Shown here: positions 6,330 through 6,373 of the stretch, one piece after another
Layout of the letters: each line of letters opens with the position of its first letter
Numbering within the stretch: the stretch's first letter is position 1
Source: a bacterium UBA2219
GTDB taxonomy: Bacteria > Desulfobacterota > Deferrimicrobia > Deferrimicrobiales > Deferrimicrobiaceae
DNA: 6,373 bases
Assembly (NCBI GenBank): GCA_002327765.1
Contig: DCUH01000012.1
Location: 265-6,637, forward strand
Direction: 5' to 3'
The notes under the pieces: model-generated
Told to the model about the DNA's origin: nothing
What the model saw: the letters and a program-made list of their open reading frames with translations, nothing else
Database searches by the model: none
Made by a program: the position numbers and the translations under genes

Positions 6330-6373
6330 ATGCGCCTCGAAAACATAAGAAATTTCTCCATCATCGCCCACAT
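6330..6373 (+). CDS. lepA: Elongation factor 4 (LepA), first 14 codons; 3' end outside window
   Basis: The frame from ATG 6330 reads MRLENIRNFSIIAHI up to the window edge; the last codon is incomplete and Ile is inferred from its first two bases. IRNFSIIAHI immediately before an expected DHGKST G1 motif is the hallmark N-terminus of LepA, the ribosome-associated translational GTPase. The close relative TypA/BipA normally begins IRNIAIIAHVDHGK, so Phe-Ser at this position favours LepA. The start is supported by a well-spaced ribosome-binding site and by its position at the usual short distance before the GTPase domain. The gene lies only 2 bases after the epimerase stop. Only 44 bases are visible, so the identification rests on a short but distinctive motif. 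Confidence 0.85.
   Translation, partial: MRLENIRNFSIIAH

Overview
This window is a compact, single-strand block of housekeeping genes from a GC-rich Gram-negative bacterium. Codons strongly favour G or C in the third position. An LptD homologue with a secretion signal means the organism has an outer membrane carrying lipopolysaccharide. The gene order (trpB-trpA-accD-folC-lptD), the Cys-x-Cys form of LptD and the base composition suggest a deltaproteobacterium in the broad sense (Desulfobacterota, Geobacter-like or related uncultured lineages). That placement rests on remembered gene order and motif style, not on a search.

Layout, all on the + strand: 1-285, 3' end of trpB (tryptophan synthase beta); 282-1076, trpA (tryptophan synthase alpha); 1084-1932, accD (acetyl-CoA carboxylase carboxyltransferase beta); 1929-3209, folC (dihydrofolate/folylpolyglutamate synthase); 3206-5368, lptD (outer-membrane LPS assembly protein); 5392-6327, a UDP-glucose 4-epimerase-like extended SDR; 6330-6373, the first codons of lepA (elongation factor 4). 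Both window ends cut through genes. No gap exceeds 23 bases, and I see no RNA gene, mobile element, CRISPR array or convincing terminator.

Three of the six junctions are 4-base stop/start overlaps (trpB/trpA ATGA, accD/folC ATGA, folC/lptD GTGA). trpA/accD is separated by 7 bases, and the accD ribosome-binding site overlaps the trpA stop codon. The first five genes therefore look like one translationally coupled transcript joining the last step of tryptophan synthesis, the first committed step of fatty-acid synthesis, folate polyglutamylation and LPS export. The epimerase gene follows after 23 bases with its own Shine-Dalgarno sequence and may supply a sugar nucleotide for surface polysaccharide. 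lepA starts 2 bases after the epimerase gene.

I found no previously undescribed system. The points most worth checking are the three-cysteine pattern of LptD, the non-standard active-site motif of the epimerase, a run of AT-ended codons just upstream of lepA, and the coupling of lptD to folC.
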